Origin: Setophaga petechia
Lineage: Eukaryota; Chordata; Aves; Passeriformes; Parulidae
NCBI GenBank assembly: GCA_024362935.1
Contig: JANCRA010000067.1
Location: 2,140,421 to 2,204,420 of the forward strand
Direction of reading: 5' to 3'
Length of the DNA stretch: 64,000 nt
Shown one piece after another: positions 24,416 through 36,082 of this stretch. How positions within the stretch are numbered: position 1 is the first letter of the stretch; every line of letters starts with the position of its first letter. The position numbers were made by a program, and so were the translations under genes. The notes under the pieces were generated by a model, which saw nothing but the letters and a program-made list of their open reading frames with translations, searched no databases and was not told the origin of the DNA.

Positions 24416-27400
24416 TGTCAAATGCCAAAAAAACAATTGGGAAGAACACACAGGAATAAAACCCTGCTGGTCTCATGAGAGCTCACTACAACTTCAGTGT
24501 CATTGAAATGGTTGTGTGGTAGCTTCTGGGGGAAAAGTGAAAATCTTCCAACAAAACTATATCCATGTGTAAAAGTGAGGAGGCAGAGCTGAAATCCCAT
24601 CACCAAAGTGGGGGTGAGAGAAATCCCAAATGGCTGAGTGATGCCTGGTTTGGAAATTTCATTTAAATTTATATTTGCAGTTGAACAACATTCATTCTTT
24701 TCTTTTTCATTCTTTTCATTCTTTCATTCTTTTCAGTTGAACAATATTTATTCATTTCAGCTGGACAATACTTTACTGGATTCCCATAAAACCAACAATA
24801 AGGATTTGTATGGTACAGCTGGTGAGAAGGGAGAAAATTTACACTAAATTATGTATTTTAGCTTCTGTTTGCACAGCATGGAAACCTGAAATCACCCAAA
24901 ATCAAAGGGGCTGATGACTGAGATTTTTAAATGCAAATCAATACTTCCTAGTTATCTCACTTTGGATGCCTATCTTAAAATATTTGAAAGGGGATAAATG
25001 CTCAGGGGGATCTCCTCACCCACAGTGTGGAAATCAGGCTTTTTGTCAGTGATCAACAATGGTATGGACCTAAAATCACCAATGATGTTTTATATTCTTT
25101 TTATGCATTTATAAATTAGGTGCTGTCCACTGAAAATTACCCATTATTTGCAGAGCTCAACCTCTTTATGATGGACATTAAATCTGTCCTGAAAGTCTTT
25201 GGTGAATTGACCAATGTTGGAAGAATCTGGGCAAATTATTAGTTATTAATTTAGCTGTAAAAGTAGATATTGATATATGGCAATTTATGTAGGGATGAGG
25301 AATTACAGGGGTAGGAATCCACCTCTAATTCCAGTTATCTGGACTGTAACAGCAAAGTTAATTATCCCAGAATCTGGCTGGGACAAAGAGGACCTTGGAG
25401 GTTGTTTTGGTTTTAATTTTTTTCCCACACTGAGGTACTTTAAATATGCACTCTGATACATCATCCCCTACAAATTCCTATTCTTAGACCTCTCTGCTTT
25501 TTTTTCTTCTCCTCATCTTTGACCTTTTCTTCTACTTAGACCAGTCCCCTGTTTTTCCAGGAGCTCAATTCCCAACTTCCACCTTGTAGATGTCAACAAT
25601 GAATCAGATCAATCTCACACAGAGGTTTATTTTCAAGGATTTTTAAGGATATCCATTCCCTGTGACCACCTACAGAATAAATGTGGGGGAAGGAGCCACC
25701 ATCTCCTCCTCAGATAAAAAAGGTGGGAATGCACCACAGAACATTTGGAATTTTCTGCACTCTGTATGAAAATTTGGAATTTCCTACACAAACAAGCCCC
25801 CTAATTTCTGTCAAATGCTTCCCTACAGTGCAGGATGAAAAGAAATCATTATTTTCCAGGATGGATGAAGGGAAGGGAGCCAGGGGGCTGGGGCAGGGAT
25901 GTGATTTCCATTTGCAGAGGCCAGAGTCTGATCTCTGGTGCACGTCTGGAATAATTCCACTTAAATCAGGAGCAGAGCTCTGGATCAACAGACAGCTGCA
26001 TTTATCTCCTCAATCCTGCCACGTACAGGGATGGAAGTCAGGAGATGAATTAGAGGGAGCTCTGCCAGTTTTGTAAGGAACAGGCAGGAGGGGGCTCAGG
26101 TTCTGAGCCTGTATTTCAGTCCATGCCTTTGCCACTGTGGTTTTCCAGTTCAATAATTTCCACAACGTTTTCAGGCTCATGCTGGTTTCTCCCCCACTCC
26201 CAGAACAATGCTGGCTGATTTTTAAAAAGTAACCACTGAGAGTCTCAGCTAGAACCTGTCTAAATGTCTTGCATGCTAAACAGCTTTTCTAAATAATAGA
26301 AATGTTTTTGGTTGCTTTGTTTTGTTGTTTCTTCTTTTTCCTTCTGCGAGACATTCTCCCTACCTGCAAAATGCAAGGGCTGTTTGGACTTGTAAGAGAA
26401 ATTAGTGCTTTCAGGGCCAGTGCTGTAATCCTAATAATGACACAACAGGGGTTTCTGGCTTGTTTTGCATGGAAATAAATGATTTAATTTGTCTTAATGT
26501 CAAAATAGAACATTGGGTCACAGCACTGGCATCCCCAGTGGAGGAAAGGCTTTATTTGCTTTCCAGAGAGATTCTGAAAGATCAAGGATGAAGAAAACCA
26601 GACAGAACAAAGAGTTTTGTGGAAATTTTGCATTGATATATTTCCAAATTAGGGAATATTAAAGCATAAGCTTCAATGACTTGGAAATGGGATTTTGAAC
26701 TGAGTCCTTTCCCTCAGTTCTGTGTTTTCAAAGAACCACTGAGTGATTTTTGAAATTTTGCACAGTCTGCCTCATTTTTTCTAACATTTCACCAGGTTCA
26801 AGCATAGATCTCATGAAAAAGCATTGCCAAGTTTGTCTTTTCAGGGTGTAAATACACATCCATTCCTATCTGCCACACCTGCTGCTCTATGGGAGCAGAT
26901 ACTGACTACCAAAATATGCAGGTCCAGCTCTGGGAGCAGCTTTTCCTTCTGGTCCTTTAGAACAGGATATTTGCATCTTTTTTCTTCTCTACTAATAAAG
27001 ACAATTTGGAAAGGACCCACCCTTTTGGATTCTTTATGAATTTTTTTTTTCCACATAGAAGACAGAATGTGGATTTCTGTTTCATCTCTATTTATCTCCC
27101 CTGCAAAATTCATGGAAAACCCTCCTCAGTGGGAAGCTAAACTCCTAACTGCCCTGGCAAATCAAAGCCTTGTGCAGATTTCCATTGTACCAGATTCATC
27201 TCCAATAATTTCTACAGCTGAGATCATCACCTTAATCTTCCTCCACAATCAGTGGGAAAAAAAGCAGAGAATTACGTGGGATTCCACTTGTAAGATGACA
27301 CAAATCATATCCTGGACTCCAGTAAATTAATGGAGCAGGGAATGGGGTCAGCTGCAGGTTTACAGGTTTGATGCCTGAATCTTTTAGGAATTCCCCACTG

Positions 27401-27496
27401 CAGTGGTGGCACAAACCTCAAAATGTAACTCTGTGAACAGAAACCTGAACCCTGGACCTAAATTATGTTAGTACTCAAATGGATGTGAGAAATGAA

Positions 27497-27633
27497 AGAA
27501 CAAAACAGAACAAGAGGAAATGGCCTCAATTTGTGCCACAGGAGGTTCAGGCTGGACATCAGGAAGAATTTTTTCACTAAAAGGGTTTTTGAACTTTGGA
27601 TGGGGCTGCCCAGGGAGGTTTGGAGTCTTCATC
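27497..27633 (+). repeat. CR1 LINE fragment, left half (interrupted)
   Basis: 'ggctggacatcaggaagaat', 'ttcactaaaagggtttttga' and 'gctgcccagggaggtttgga' follow CR1 3' UTR order. It is broken at 'gagtcttcatc' by the LTR at 27634 and resumes at 28323. Confidence 0.8.
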
Positions 27634-28322
27634 TGTCTTAGGTTGGAAATAGGGGTATTCTATTCCCATCTGTCAGAGCTGGGGCAGTTCTCTGCTGTTC
27701 CTGGGGCAGTTTTTTCTTTCTCTCTCCCACAGCCAACCCTCCCTGCAGGAGATCTCTGCTGTCCATGGCCACTGAGTGTCCCTGCAGGGCTGATCCCATT
27801 CCCCCATCCCATGGGGAGATGCTGCGCCCAGGGCAGGAGCCAAGCATTCCTACCTGGATCCAAGCTGAGCCTGGCCCAGCACAGCAGCCTTTGCCCCCTG
27901 CATTGCCAGAGGAGCAGCTTTCTGCTGCCCTGCATGGCCAGAGGGAGCCCAGGCCCATCTGCAGCAGCCCTGGAGCTGCAGAGGAAAACTCCCCCCTTGT
28001 GCAGGATCCCTGCTCCAGCAGAACCACAGCTGGCACTGCAGGAGGGCTGAGCCCCCCTGGGATGGGGCTGGGACACCACCCTGGCACACAGGGGGCAGGG
28101 ACTGCTCTCACTCTGGCAGTGGTTTGTTTCTTTTTTTGCACTATTGCATTTGTATTTTCAATTTTCCTAATAAAAAACTGTTATTCCTACTCCCATATCT
28201 TTGCCTGAGAGCCTTTTAATTTCAAAATCGTAATAATTCAGAGGAGGAGGGGGTTTACATTTTCCATTTCAAGGGAGGCTCCTGCCTTCCTCAGCAGACA
28301 CCTGTCTGCTCAAACCAAGACA
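27634..28322 (+). mobile_element. solo LTR, TGTCTTAGG...CCAAGACA, inside a CR1
   Basis: A 689-bp GC-rich element starting TGTCTTAGGTTGG and ending AAACCAAGACA. The ends form an inverted repeat (TGTCTT/AAGACA) and have TG...CA termini. 'cctaataaaaaactgttatt' gives a polyadenylation signal near 28170. Flanking 5-mers TCATC and CCATC look like a target duplication with one change. From memory it resembles a very common passerine LTR. Overlapping open frames of up to 176 codons on the plus strand and 167 on the minus strand are Pro/Ala/Ser-rich and look like by-products of composition. Confidence 0.8.
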
Positions 28323-28462
28323 CCATCTTGGTGTCCAGGGAAGGCCTGGAGGTGACACACAGTGCTCTGGGCTGGGGACAGGGTGGGATCAGTCACAGCT
28401 TGGACTTGGTGACCTCGGAGTTCTTTCCCAACCTCAAGGATTCTCTCACTCTGTGACTCTTC
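28323..28462 (+). repeat. CR1 LINE fragment, right half (interrupted)
   Basis: It resumes the CR1 at 'ccatcttggtgtccagggaa', followed by 'gggatcagtcacag', 'cttggtgacctc', 'ttcccaacctcaaggattct' and a short 'ctgtgactc' end. Confidence 0.78.
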
Positions 28463-28541
28463 TCCAATCACCACACCCCTGTGGCACCCTTGCCATGGTG
28501 CTGGATGCACCTGGAACCATTTCCCACACAGCAGCACTCAC

Positions 28542-28602
28542 CCAGTGTCATCGAAGTGGAGCCTCAGCACTGCCCAGACAGTGACACAAATTGTTGGGGT
28601 AC
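28542..28602 (-). CDS. ADCYAP1R1: ADCYAP1R1 exon 11: outer TM4 and start of extracellular loop 2
   Basis: This 61-nt exon encodes (G)[19 protein letters not shown] and two bases of the next Gly. It covers the outer half of TM4 and the first part of extracellular loop 2. The acceptor is CTGCAG and the donor GTGAGT. Phase is 1 on entry and 2 on exit, matching its neighbours. Compared with human, V/I, A/V and Y/H changes are present (human LRLYFDDT). It is too short to appear as a clean open frame and was found by searching for the expected protein segment. Confidence 0.96.
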
Positions 28603-29927
28603 CTGCAGAGGACAAGACAGTGACACATGAGCAGTCCAGACACGCTTGATACTCATCAATGATCATTTATGCAACCTCCCACTGAGGTTTTGTTTCCTGA
28701 CAGCACTTGTGCATGGCACAAAGCAATTTACTGAGTTAATTCAGAGCTGCAGAAACATCCCTGTCAGTCAGGGGTGGGGTTGTAGGAGCAGAACTGGGAG
28801 CAGGAAAAAATTGATGCTGTGCCAGGTCATTATTGCTCAGTGCTTTGCTGCATCCTGCTGCATGAGGAATAAAACAAAGCCTGGACAGAAGAGAATCAAC
28901 CACATCCATGTTTAGGGCTACTGGAATCATGCAAGAATTGCAGTGCCAGATGTTGGGCTGGAGTGGCATTATTAGATTCTGTCTATTCTTCAGTGGTTTT
29001 GTTGTAAATGATTTACATATGTTGCATTTTCTCTGGTACTGTGTAAATAACTAGTTTTTCTTTACTTATTCACAGATGAGAAGTTTCCTCTGCTCGCAGG
29101 AATATTTAATTTTTTTCACTAAAAATACCAGAACAAAACAACAGACTCCAAAAAAGAGTATTGGGGTAAGGATTTAATTCCTATTTCAGACTTTTCTTCA
29201 TTTTCAAAAAATGCATGCAAAATGCAAATTTAATTGAAACAGTAAGAACTCACTGAGAAACCTGGACTTATTTTTCTTCCTGAAAATCCTAGAAATGTGA
29301 TTTTTTTTTTCCCAGGAGAAATATTTTTATAAAATAATGCATTTATGCAAGACAACCCTGGGTAAGTTGGATCTCCACTGTATGGTAAATAAAATCTTTG
29401 ACTAAGAAACTGCTGACATCTGTTCAGGCACCACTGGAAAAATGAAATGCTAAAACCCAAACAAAACAAGGACCTTGATAACTCCGGCTCCCAGCAGTGA
29501 ACAAAACTGTGGTGAGTTGACAGGAACAATTATATTTAATACATTTTGCAAGGCTGTGTTGATGTCACATTAATTAATCAGTCATTTGAACCACTTAGAC
29601 GAGCCTCTGTCTAATCAAATTCCCACCATCAGAAATAAAAATATCCCTGTTAGACCTGGGTGGCTGATGGAGACCTCCTCCTTCAAGCAACCACACAGAG
29701 AGGAATTTGAAAGGAAAATTATATAAAGAAATAAAATGACAGGCTTTGGGGAGAAGAAATCATGCATATTAAATTTCCATCAAAGTCTGCTTTTCTCACA
29801 GGTGAAGACTTAGAAAACACTGAGAGAAACCATTTTTGCCCTTAAAGGAATTAAGATTAATTTTTAAATATCAAACTTTAATTTTAATTCTATCAAATTA
29901 ACCTTTAAATATCAGATATTTTCCCAG

Positions 29928-30078
29928 AGAAGCTGCGGGTGCCCCATCCTTGGAAGTGTCAAAGGATGAGGGTTGGAGCAGCCTGGGATGGTGGAAAGTG
30001 TCCAGGGAAGGGGGGTGGGAATGAGATGAGTTTTAAGGTCTCTTCCAATTCAAACCATTCTTTGATTCTATAAAATAT
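29928..30078 (+). repeat. CR1 LINE 3' fragment
   Basis: 'cccagagaagctgcgggtgc', 'ggagcagcctgggatggtgg' and 'ttccaattcaaaccattctt' give the CR1 3' end with its ATTCTAT tail. Confidence 0.88.
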
Positions 30079-30396
30079 GAGACTCATGTTTTATTTAGTT
30101 TCCTCTATATAAATTTTGATGCTATGAATAGTGTTCCAAATCTGTAAAATGTGCAGAAAGGCAGAATTAAAACTAAATGTGTCATAAAAATGCATTTAAA
30201 AACCCCATGTTTCAGATCAGCTTGGAGCTTTGAACCATCTGCTGTATGAATGTACAAATCCTCACACGACTTTTCTTTACATCAAAAGATTTCCATCTCT
30301 CCATCACCTCCTTTTCAGCTTCTGAGGAACGTTTGGAAACAGACAAGCCCTGAAGGCTGAGATTTATTCTTGCTGACTTGTGCTGCCCTAAGTTAG

Positions 30397-30852
30397 TGAT
30401 GTCTTCTGAAGGCTGGCCTGGAACAGAGACTGGACAGAGCTAAAGAATAAAGCAGGGATTTATTAAAACCCTCCATGGATGCACCTTGGGCAGCACAAGA
30501 GCCCAGCCAGGGCTGCACCCAAGATGAACCAAAATGGCCCCAAAATGCACGAGCGCTCCCGGGCTCTCTCCCTGGGATCAGTTCTGCTCCATTTGCATCT
30601 TGCAGTTCATTGTCCCATCCCAGCTTTAGCCCAGGCACTCCCACCCTGCTTGTTTTTCTCTCTGCAGCCCACGGGGTTTGTGCTCTTGGGCTGAGATTGG
30701 GATCATTTGTCCTTGGTGCCCAGCTGGAGCAGGAATTGTTTTGTCTCCCTGCTCTGTGCACAGAGCTCAGCATGCCCTGATGTGAAGCTCAGACCCACAC
30801 ACTAAAGCAGCACAGAATCTGAAAAATATAAAAGCCAAAACCTGAGGCATCA
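30397..30852 (-). mobile_element. solo LTR, TGATGCC/GGCATCA family, copy 2
   Basis: A 456-bp copy on the minus strand, running from TGATGCCTCAGG (30852 leftward) to GACATCA (30397). AATAAATCCCTGC is present near 30470. It is almost identical to copies 1, 3 and 4. Unlike those, no CR1 abuts either end, and no clear target duplication is seen. It lies in the sense direction of ADCYAP1R1, so its polyadenylation signal faces the pre-mRNA. Confidence 0.88.
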
Positions 30853-31359
30853 TGAGGAGCAGGCATTAGCAGAGAGCTCAGGAAGACAGCAGTCCATCCA
30901 GAGAATTCACCAGCATATTGCAGATTTAGGAAGAAATAACTGCCTGGATCAACAGAGCCATATGCAGTTCTCATTAATCCCTCAAGATGAGGACACTGAG
31001 GTCTCAGCACATTTGGAGGAACAGATCAACATCCAGATGCTGCAAAGTGCTGAGCTCTTCCTTCTCACTGCTTCAGTGCAGCTCCCTGCCCACCAGCCCT
31101 GAGCTGAGGGGCTGCTTTTGCCCTCCAGGGATGGAACCCAAGAGTCTGGAAGTGCCTCTGTTGGCTTTGCAAATTGCCAATTGTTCCCACCAGATCAGGG
31201 GAACTGTGAGTCCAGCTGAAACATGGGGGAGATGAGAAAATAATTGTGTTTAAAAAAAAAAAAAAAAGCAAAACAGGACTGTCCAAATTCGAAGAGTTAT
31301 TAATGGTTATTGCTGATGCTGCTTTGAATCTGAAGGGATTGGAGTTTGTGTCCATCAAC

Positions 31360-31862
31360 ACAAGCTGGACCTGGAGCAGCTATCCAAGCTGGGCATGGAT
31401 CTGCTGAAATGAACCCAGAGGAGGCCACAGAGATGGTCCAAGGGCTGGAACCCCTTTACTGGGGAGAAAAGCTGGGAGAGCTGGGAATGTCACCTGGAGA
31501 AGAGAAGCTCCAGGGAGAGCTCAGAGCCCCTGGCAGGGCCTAAAGGGGCTCCAGGAGGGCTGGAGAGGGACTGGGGACAAGGGGTGGAGGGACAGGACAC
31601 AGGGAATGGCTCCCAGTGCCAGAGGGCAGGGATGGGTGGAATTTGGGAATTGGGAATTCCTGGCTGGGAGGGTGGGGAGGGGTTGGGACAGAATTCCCAG
31701 AGAAGCTGTGGCTGCCTCTGCATCCCTGGAAGTGTCCAAGGCCAGGTTGGACACTTGGAGCAGCCTGGGACAGTGGAAGGTGTCTCTGCCCATGGCAGGG
31801 GGTGCAATAGATGATATTTAATGTCCCTTCAAACCCAAACCATTCTGGGATTCTGTGAAGTC
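31360..31862 (+). repeat. CR1 LINE 3' fragment, about 500 bp
   Basis: The longest CR1 piece here: 'cccagaggaggccacagaga', 'gagctgggaatgtcacctgg', 'aagctccagggagagctcag', 'ggaatggctcccagtgccag', then 'cagagaagctgtggctgcct', 'gcagcctgggacagtggaag' and a terminal 'ccattctgggattctgtga'. It shares its layout with 62730-63176. The A-run at 31252-31267 just before it is not part of it. Confidence 0.92.
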
Positions 31863-33374
31863 CAGTGTTTAGTTTAATGCCAGTTATTATCTATGGCACT
31901 CAACTGAAAACTAAATATTTTGAGGTTGCATTAGAGAATTAATCCATCTGGGCAGTTTATTCAATACAAGGACTGATTTAATAAATACTGAAGTCAGTTA
32001 ATATAAGCTGGTTTTCAATATTCTCACATTCAGACAAATCCACAGATATGAAAATTGTGCAAACCTAATTAAAGGAACTCAACCTTTGATTTATGTTCAG
32101 ATTACAAAGGTTTTACAAATTGCAATTTTGCATTGCTTTCTTTTCTAATTGTCAGATTTCCATGTACATAACCCTCAATTTCTCCTTGGAAACACGTTTT
32201 TCTCTCAGCTATAATGTGATTATACAGCTGTGGAGGGTACAAAAGGAACCCTGAACACCTTTTCCAACAGTTTCTTTCCCAAAGGCCTTTTCCAGTAACC
32301 ATCCATTAACAGCCTTTTTATGGCACAGATTATTTATGCTAATTTGCTGACTCCTTTCTCTCTATACCTTCTCTAGCTCTAAACCTTCTGGAATATTTTC
32401 TCTTCTTTCTGTAAAGAGTCTTTGCCAGGAGATGAAAATTTTGGTTTGTGTACAGCTGCTTCAGGAGGGAAAAAACAAGACCATCTGTTGATTTCTTGAA
32501 GGTTCAGGCTACATAAGGATGTTTTTTTCCAAAGGAGAGTAGTTTAAGGCATGAGGTTTGTGTGTAGATTTTACACATGAATATACAGGATTATTTCTAT
32601 TTCAAAATTGTCTGTAAGTATAAAAATCGAGTTTAACATTCTCAGGGAACATTTTAAAGGAATGTATTCTTCTGCATTCACCATCTGACTTCTGCACAAA
32701 AAACATCTGCAAAGAATTGCTTGCATTAACACATCACAGAAATCAATTTATATCCAGAAGGCCATAATGAAAAATAATTATCATGGTTATCATCATTTAA
32801 CTGGCTTTTCTGAAATAAATATTGTTCCTTGCCAGTGCAAGTTTTTATTTCCCATCCAGGTAGGATAAGCAGATGTGAATACCCTTTGGATACATTTTCA
32901 ATTTAGTTATTATCTGAAAGAAAGGCACAAATGAAGCCTTAGAAAATGGACTGGATGTAGCCTTGCAGATTTGATTATGCTGAAGAAGTTGATGTTTAGA
33001 TCATATCTTGCAGGAGCAATTTTCTGTTGTAGATTACTCCTCTGCAAGAGATGTGTTGTCCTCCACATTTCAGTGCAACTCTATTCACACAAAAAATCAC
33101 AGCACAGCTTGGGCTGCAGTGGTAATTTTGTGCTGTGATAATTCACTTGTGGGGAATTTTGGAAGGAATTTGAGACAGGACCTCTGAGTTGTTTTTGATG
33201 ATGTGGTTTATCTTCTTCTACACAGGCAGGAAGGGTGAGTTCAGCTCACGTTTCACTGCATGGTTCAGAAGGTCACAAGATCTTTAGTTAAAGATTATTA
33301 AGGAATTATTGACCAATAAAACACTGCCAACAAGGATATTTATGGTTTTGACCAAATCCTTAAATATTTTGTCT

Positions 33375-33410
33375 TATGGACCCATGCTACAGTGTAAGCA
33401 TGGGTCCATA
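33375..33410. repeat. perfect 14-bp inverted repeat, 8-nt loop
   Basis: 'tatggacccatgct' is followed, after 'acagtgta', by its exact reverse complement. Confidence 0.9.
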
Positions 33411-34030
33411 TGTTTCTTAAGCATGGGTACATGTGCTTCTTAGCCAATCATGTTATGACACACAAACCTACAGTTCTGCATTCTAAACCCCTTGTTTACC
33501 CTTGTAACTGCTTAATTTTTATATATCTTAAACTCTAAAACTCTAAACTTTGCTTAGCTTAATGTATTTCTGCTTTAAACTATAAATACCGATATTTATA
33601 GAATTCCAAAAGTGACCATGGAAATTGACGCCTCTCCAACCACACTGGTCAAACCAACAGGCTATCAATCCTCTCCTTCTCCAGAAAGGAATGCAAAACA
33701 ATCATTATTTACATGAAAGGTTCATGAGAAACTCTATTACGAAAATGTAAACATCAGAAGGCTTAGAAGAACTTTAGAAGAACAGGGTGACAAATTAGCA
33801 AACCCCCGTGCCCACAATGGAGACTTTTATAAATCCACATTTTCACTTCTGTCACCTAAGTTTGGGAGCCTTTTACAAGGTCTCAGATCAAATCCTGGGT
33901 TTAGTTCTAAGCTTTGGCTTACAGGCCCCAAGTTCTGGGATTTTTTTGCATTTTGAATTCCACATCATTCCAACATAATTTCAACTTCATCAAGACTAAA
34001 ATTATAGTTTGAAACCTTATATGAAACTAG

Positions 34031-34458
34031 TGCGTCACAGTCATATTTTCTGGAAAAAACCCTTCACCCAGAATTTTTCTCCTGGGAATCTGAGAAGCCT
34101 CAGAGAAAAACAAAAACATTAATTATCTAATGTGTTTCTCCTGAGTTTTGCTGCTTTGGAATGTGTTTGGAGATTGTTTACCCACAGGTGATTGTTTCAT
34201 TGGTTTTATGTGAATTGTTTTGACTCAATGGGCAATCACAGCCAAGCTGTGTTGGGGCTCTGGAAAGAGTCAGGAGTTTTCATTGTTATCTTTTTAGCTT
34301 TCTGTAAGGATCCTTTCTGTGTTCTTTAGTGTAGTTTAGTATAGTATTCTTTAATATGATACAGTAACATAAAATAATAAATGAGCCTTCTGAGAACATG
34401 GAGTCAGATCCATCATTCCTTCCTGCCCTGGGGCACCCCCAAACACAATCATACCACA
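34031..34458 (+). mobile_element. solo LTR, TGTCACTGTC family
   Basis: It starts about TGCGTCACAGTCATATTTTC and ends near 'caatcatacca'. All blocks of the 12192 copy are in order, including 'gggcaatcacagccaagctg', 'tttagtatagtattc' and 'aacatggagtcagatcc'. Edges are uncertain by about 5 bp. It ends about 60 nt from the donor of exon 10, antisense. Confidence 0.8.
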
Positions 34459-34518
34459 CATGGTTTGTGGAGCCATCCTGCACACCAAGACACGTTGGAG
34501 ACAAGAAGTGCCACCTAC

Positions 34519-34672
34519 CCCAGCCAATGATTGTGTACCAGTAGAAATATCTCCTCTCTGGGAAGAAGGTCTCCACCAACAAAGTGAACAGGTACAAGCC
34601 CTCGATGAACAGCCAGAAGTAGTTGGACATGACACAGTAGTGAAAAAACACCATCACTGCTTTGCATTCCAC
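34519..34672 (-). CDS. ADCYAP1R1: ADCYAP1R1 exon 10: TM3, intracellular loop 2, TM4
   Basis: This 154-nt exon encodes [20 protein letters not shown], then [31 protein letters not shown] and one base of the next Gly. It holds the TM3 Cys of the conserved disulphide, the class B EGLYL motif in TM3, the intracellular loop 2 and the inner part of TM4. The acceptor is CCCTGCAG; the donor is G|GTAGGT, a weaker GTAGGT form. One change from human is VSNYFW to MSNYFW. The frame stays open for some way into the intron, which explains the longer open frame seen here. Confidence 0.98.
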
Positions 34673-34779
34673 CTGCAGGGGATGGGGAAGAGCAAAGTTA
34701 TCTCTGCATTGCTTAGGCCTCACAGAAAAAATGCTTTCAACCTCCCCAGATCTCTCAGTGGAGAGAGCTGGGGCTGGTA

Positions 34780-35080
34780 TTACATACTTTTAATGGTAAA
34801 ATGTAGGGGCCATGGGATTATAGTATGTATTGTATAGCTGGCCTCTCAGTAAAAGATCCATGTATTGTATAAGTGACCCTGCTCTGATTCTCGTTACTGT
34901 AAATGGGCTGCAGCTGTGATGCCCTTAATTGGGTGGCAGCTGTAGCCACATGAGAAGGTTTGGGATAAAAGGGCTGGGCCAGTCAGAGAGAGCCTGGAGG
35001 AGCCCTGAAGAAGAAGCAGAGACATTTCCCCTGTGAAGAGCTGCCTACAAGAAAATCATCAAGAAGGTATGAGACTTTAG
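34780..35080 (+). other. possible LTR or promoter-like repeat, unclassified
   Basis: 'cttaattgggtggcagctgt' precedes a TATA-like 'gggataaaagggctgggcc' and a purine-rich stretch. The layout resembles a retroviral U3/R region, but no terminal repeats or second copy are visible. Confidence 0.25.
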
Positions 35081-35715
35081 AACTATGATAACTACATATG
35101 ATAACAACAGTAAAGGTTTTAAAGAACGTGAAGAGTGGCAGGTATCACTTAGACAGCAAAGCCTGGATGGGGAGGAAGCCAATTTTACCAGTGAGAAGAG
35201 GTCAAGGAGCATTTCAGAGCAGCTTGAGCACATCCTGTGCTGCTGAGGGCTCACAGCCCCAGTGAACACCAATTGCTGGATTTAAACTCCTTTCCAGGAT
35301 TAAATGCAGAGAAGAAAAAAATCCAGTTGTGTACTGAGAAAGCCAGAGAAGGATGGGAAATGGCAGGATGACTGTGGAAAGCCCTGAGAGTGGGATCTGG
35401 AAGGATGAACCCTCCTGTGTGCAGCTGGGAATTGCACTTCTTTACCATCCATCATCAGTGTTGTCACTCAAGGACAGAGAATGGAAGTAAGTGTGAGGAA
35501 AAAGGAGGCTGAGTGATCAGCTGTAAAAAAAAAATAAAATTGGATGCTTTCATTCATGGAAAGGAGGGGGAAGCAGCAAAGTAAAGAAATAAGAAAACTA
35601 GAAATTAAATTTATATAGAATATAAAAATTAAAAAATAAATAAAATAATAAATATAAATAAAATAAAATTAAAATAGAATAAAAAAATAAAATAGAATAT
35701 TTTAATAAAATTAAA

Positions 35716-36082
35716 AGGAACTGAGTTTGTTTAAGCTTGAGAAAAGCTTAGGGAGGACATTATTTCTCTCTACAACACTCTGACAGGAGGTGGTAACAAG
35801 GTCAGTCTCTTCTCCCAGGTAACAAATGCTAGGAAAAGAGGAAATTGTCTTAAATTGCATCAGGGGAGGTTTAGTTTGGATATTAAGGAAAATTTCTCTC
35901 CTGAGAGAGTTGCCAATCACTGGAACAGTGTCCAGGTCAGTGGTGGAGTCACCATTCATGGAGGTGTTTAAAGATGTGGAAATGTGGCACTTGGGGATGT
36001 GGTTTAGGGGTGAATTTGGTGGTGCTTGGGAATGGTTGGACTCAATTTCAGAGGGTTTTTCAACCTAAATGATTCTGTGACA
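35716..36082 (+). repeat. CR1 LINE 3' fragment
   Basis: 'tttagtttggatattaagga', 'actggaacagtgtccaggtc', 'gtggagtcaccattcatgga' and 'ttcaacctaaatgattctgt' are in CR1 order. It is more diverged than the other copies. Confidence 0.85.

Larger units (their letters stand above)
23355..28541. other. intron 11
   Basis: About 5.2 kb. It holds the second copy of a 34-bp duplicate (24382) and, near its left-transcribed end, a CR1 split by a 689-bp LTR (27497-28462). 24660-24780 has short 'cattcttttc' and 'agttgaacaa' repeats. Otherwise it is unremarkable AT-rich sequence. Confidence 0.75.
28603..34518. other. intron 10
   Basis: About 5.9 kb. It contains CR1 at 29928 and 31360, an LTR at 30397 (the only one within the gene in sense orientation), a perfect 14-bp hairpin at 33375, and an LTR at about 34031-34458 that ends about 60 nt from the exon 10 donor. 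33290-33860, with CCAAT and TATAAATA-like motifs, may be another decayed LTR or retroviral segment, but I cannot define its ends. Confidence 0.75.
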
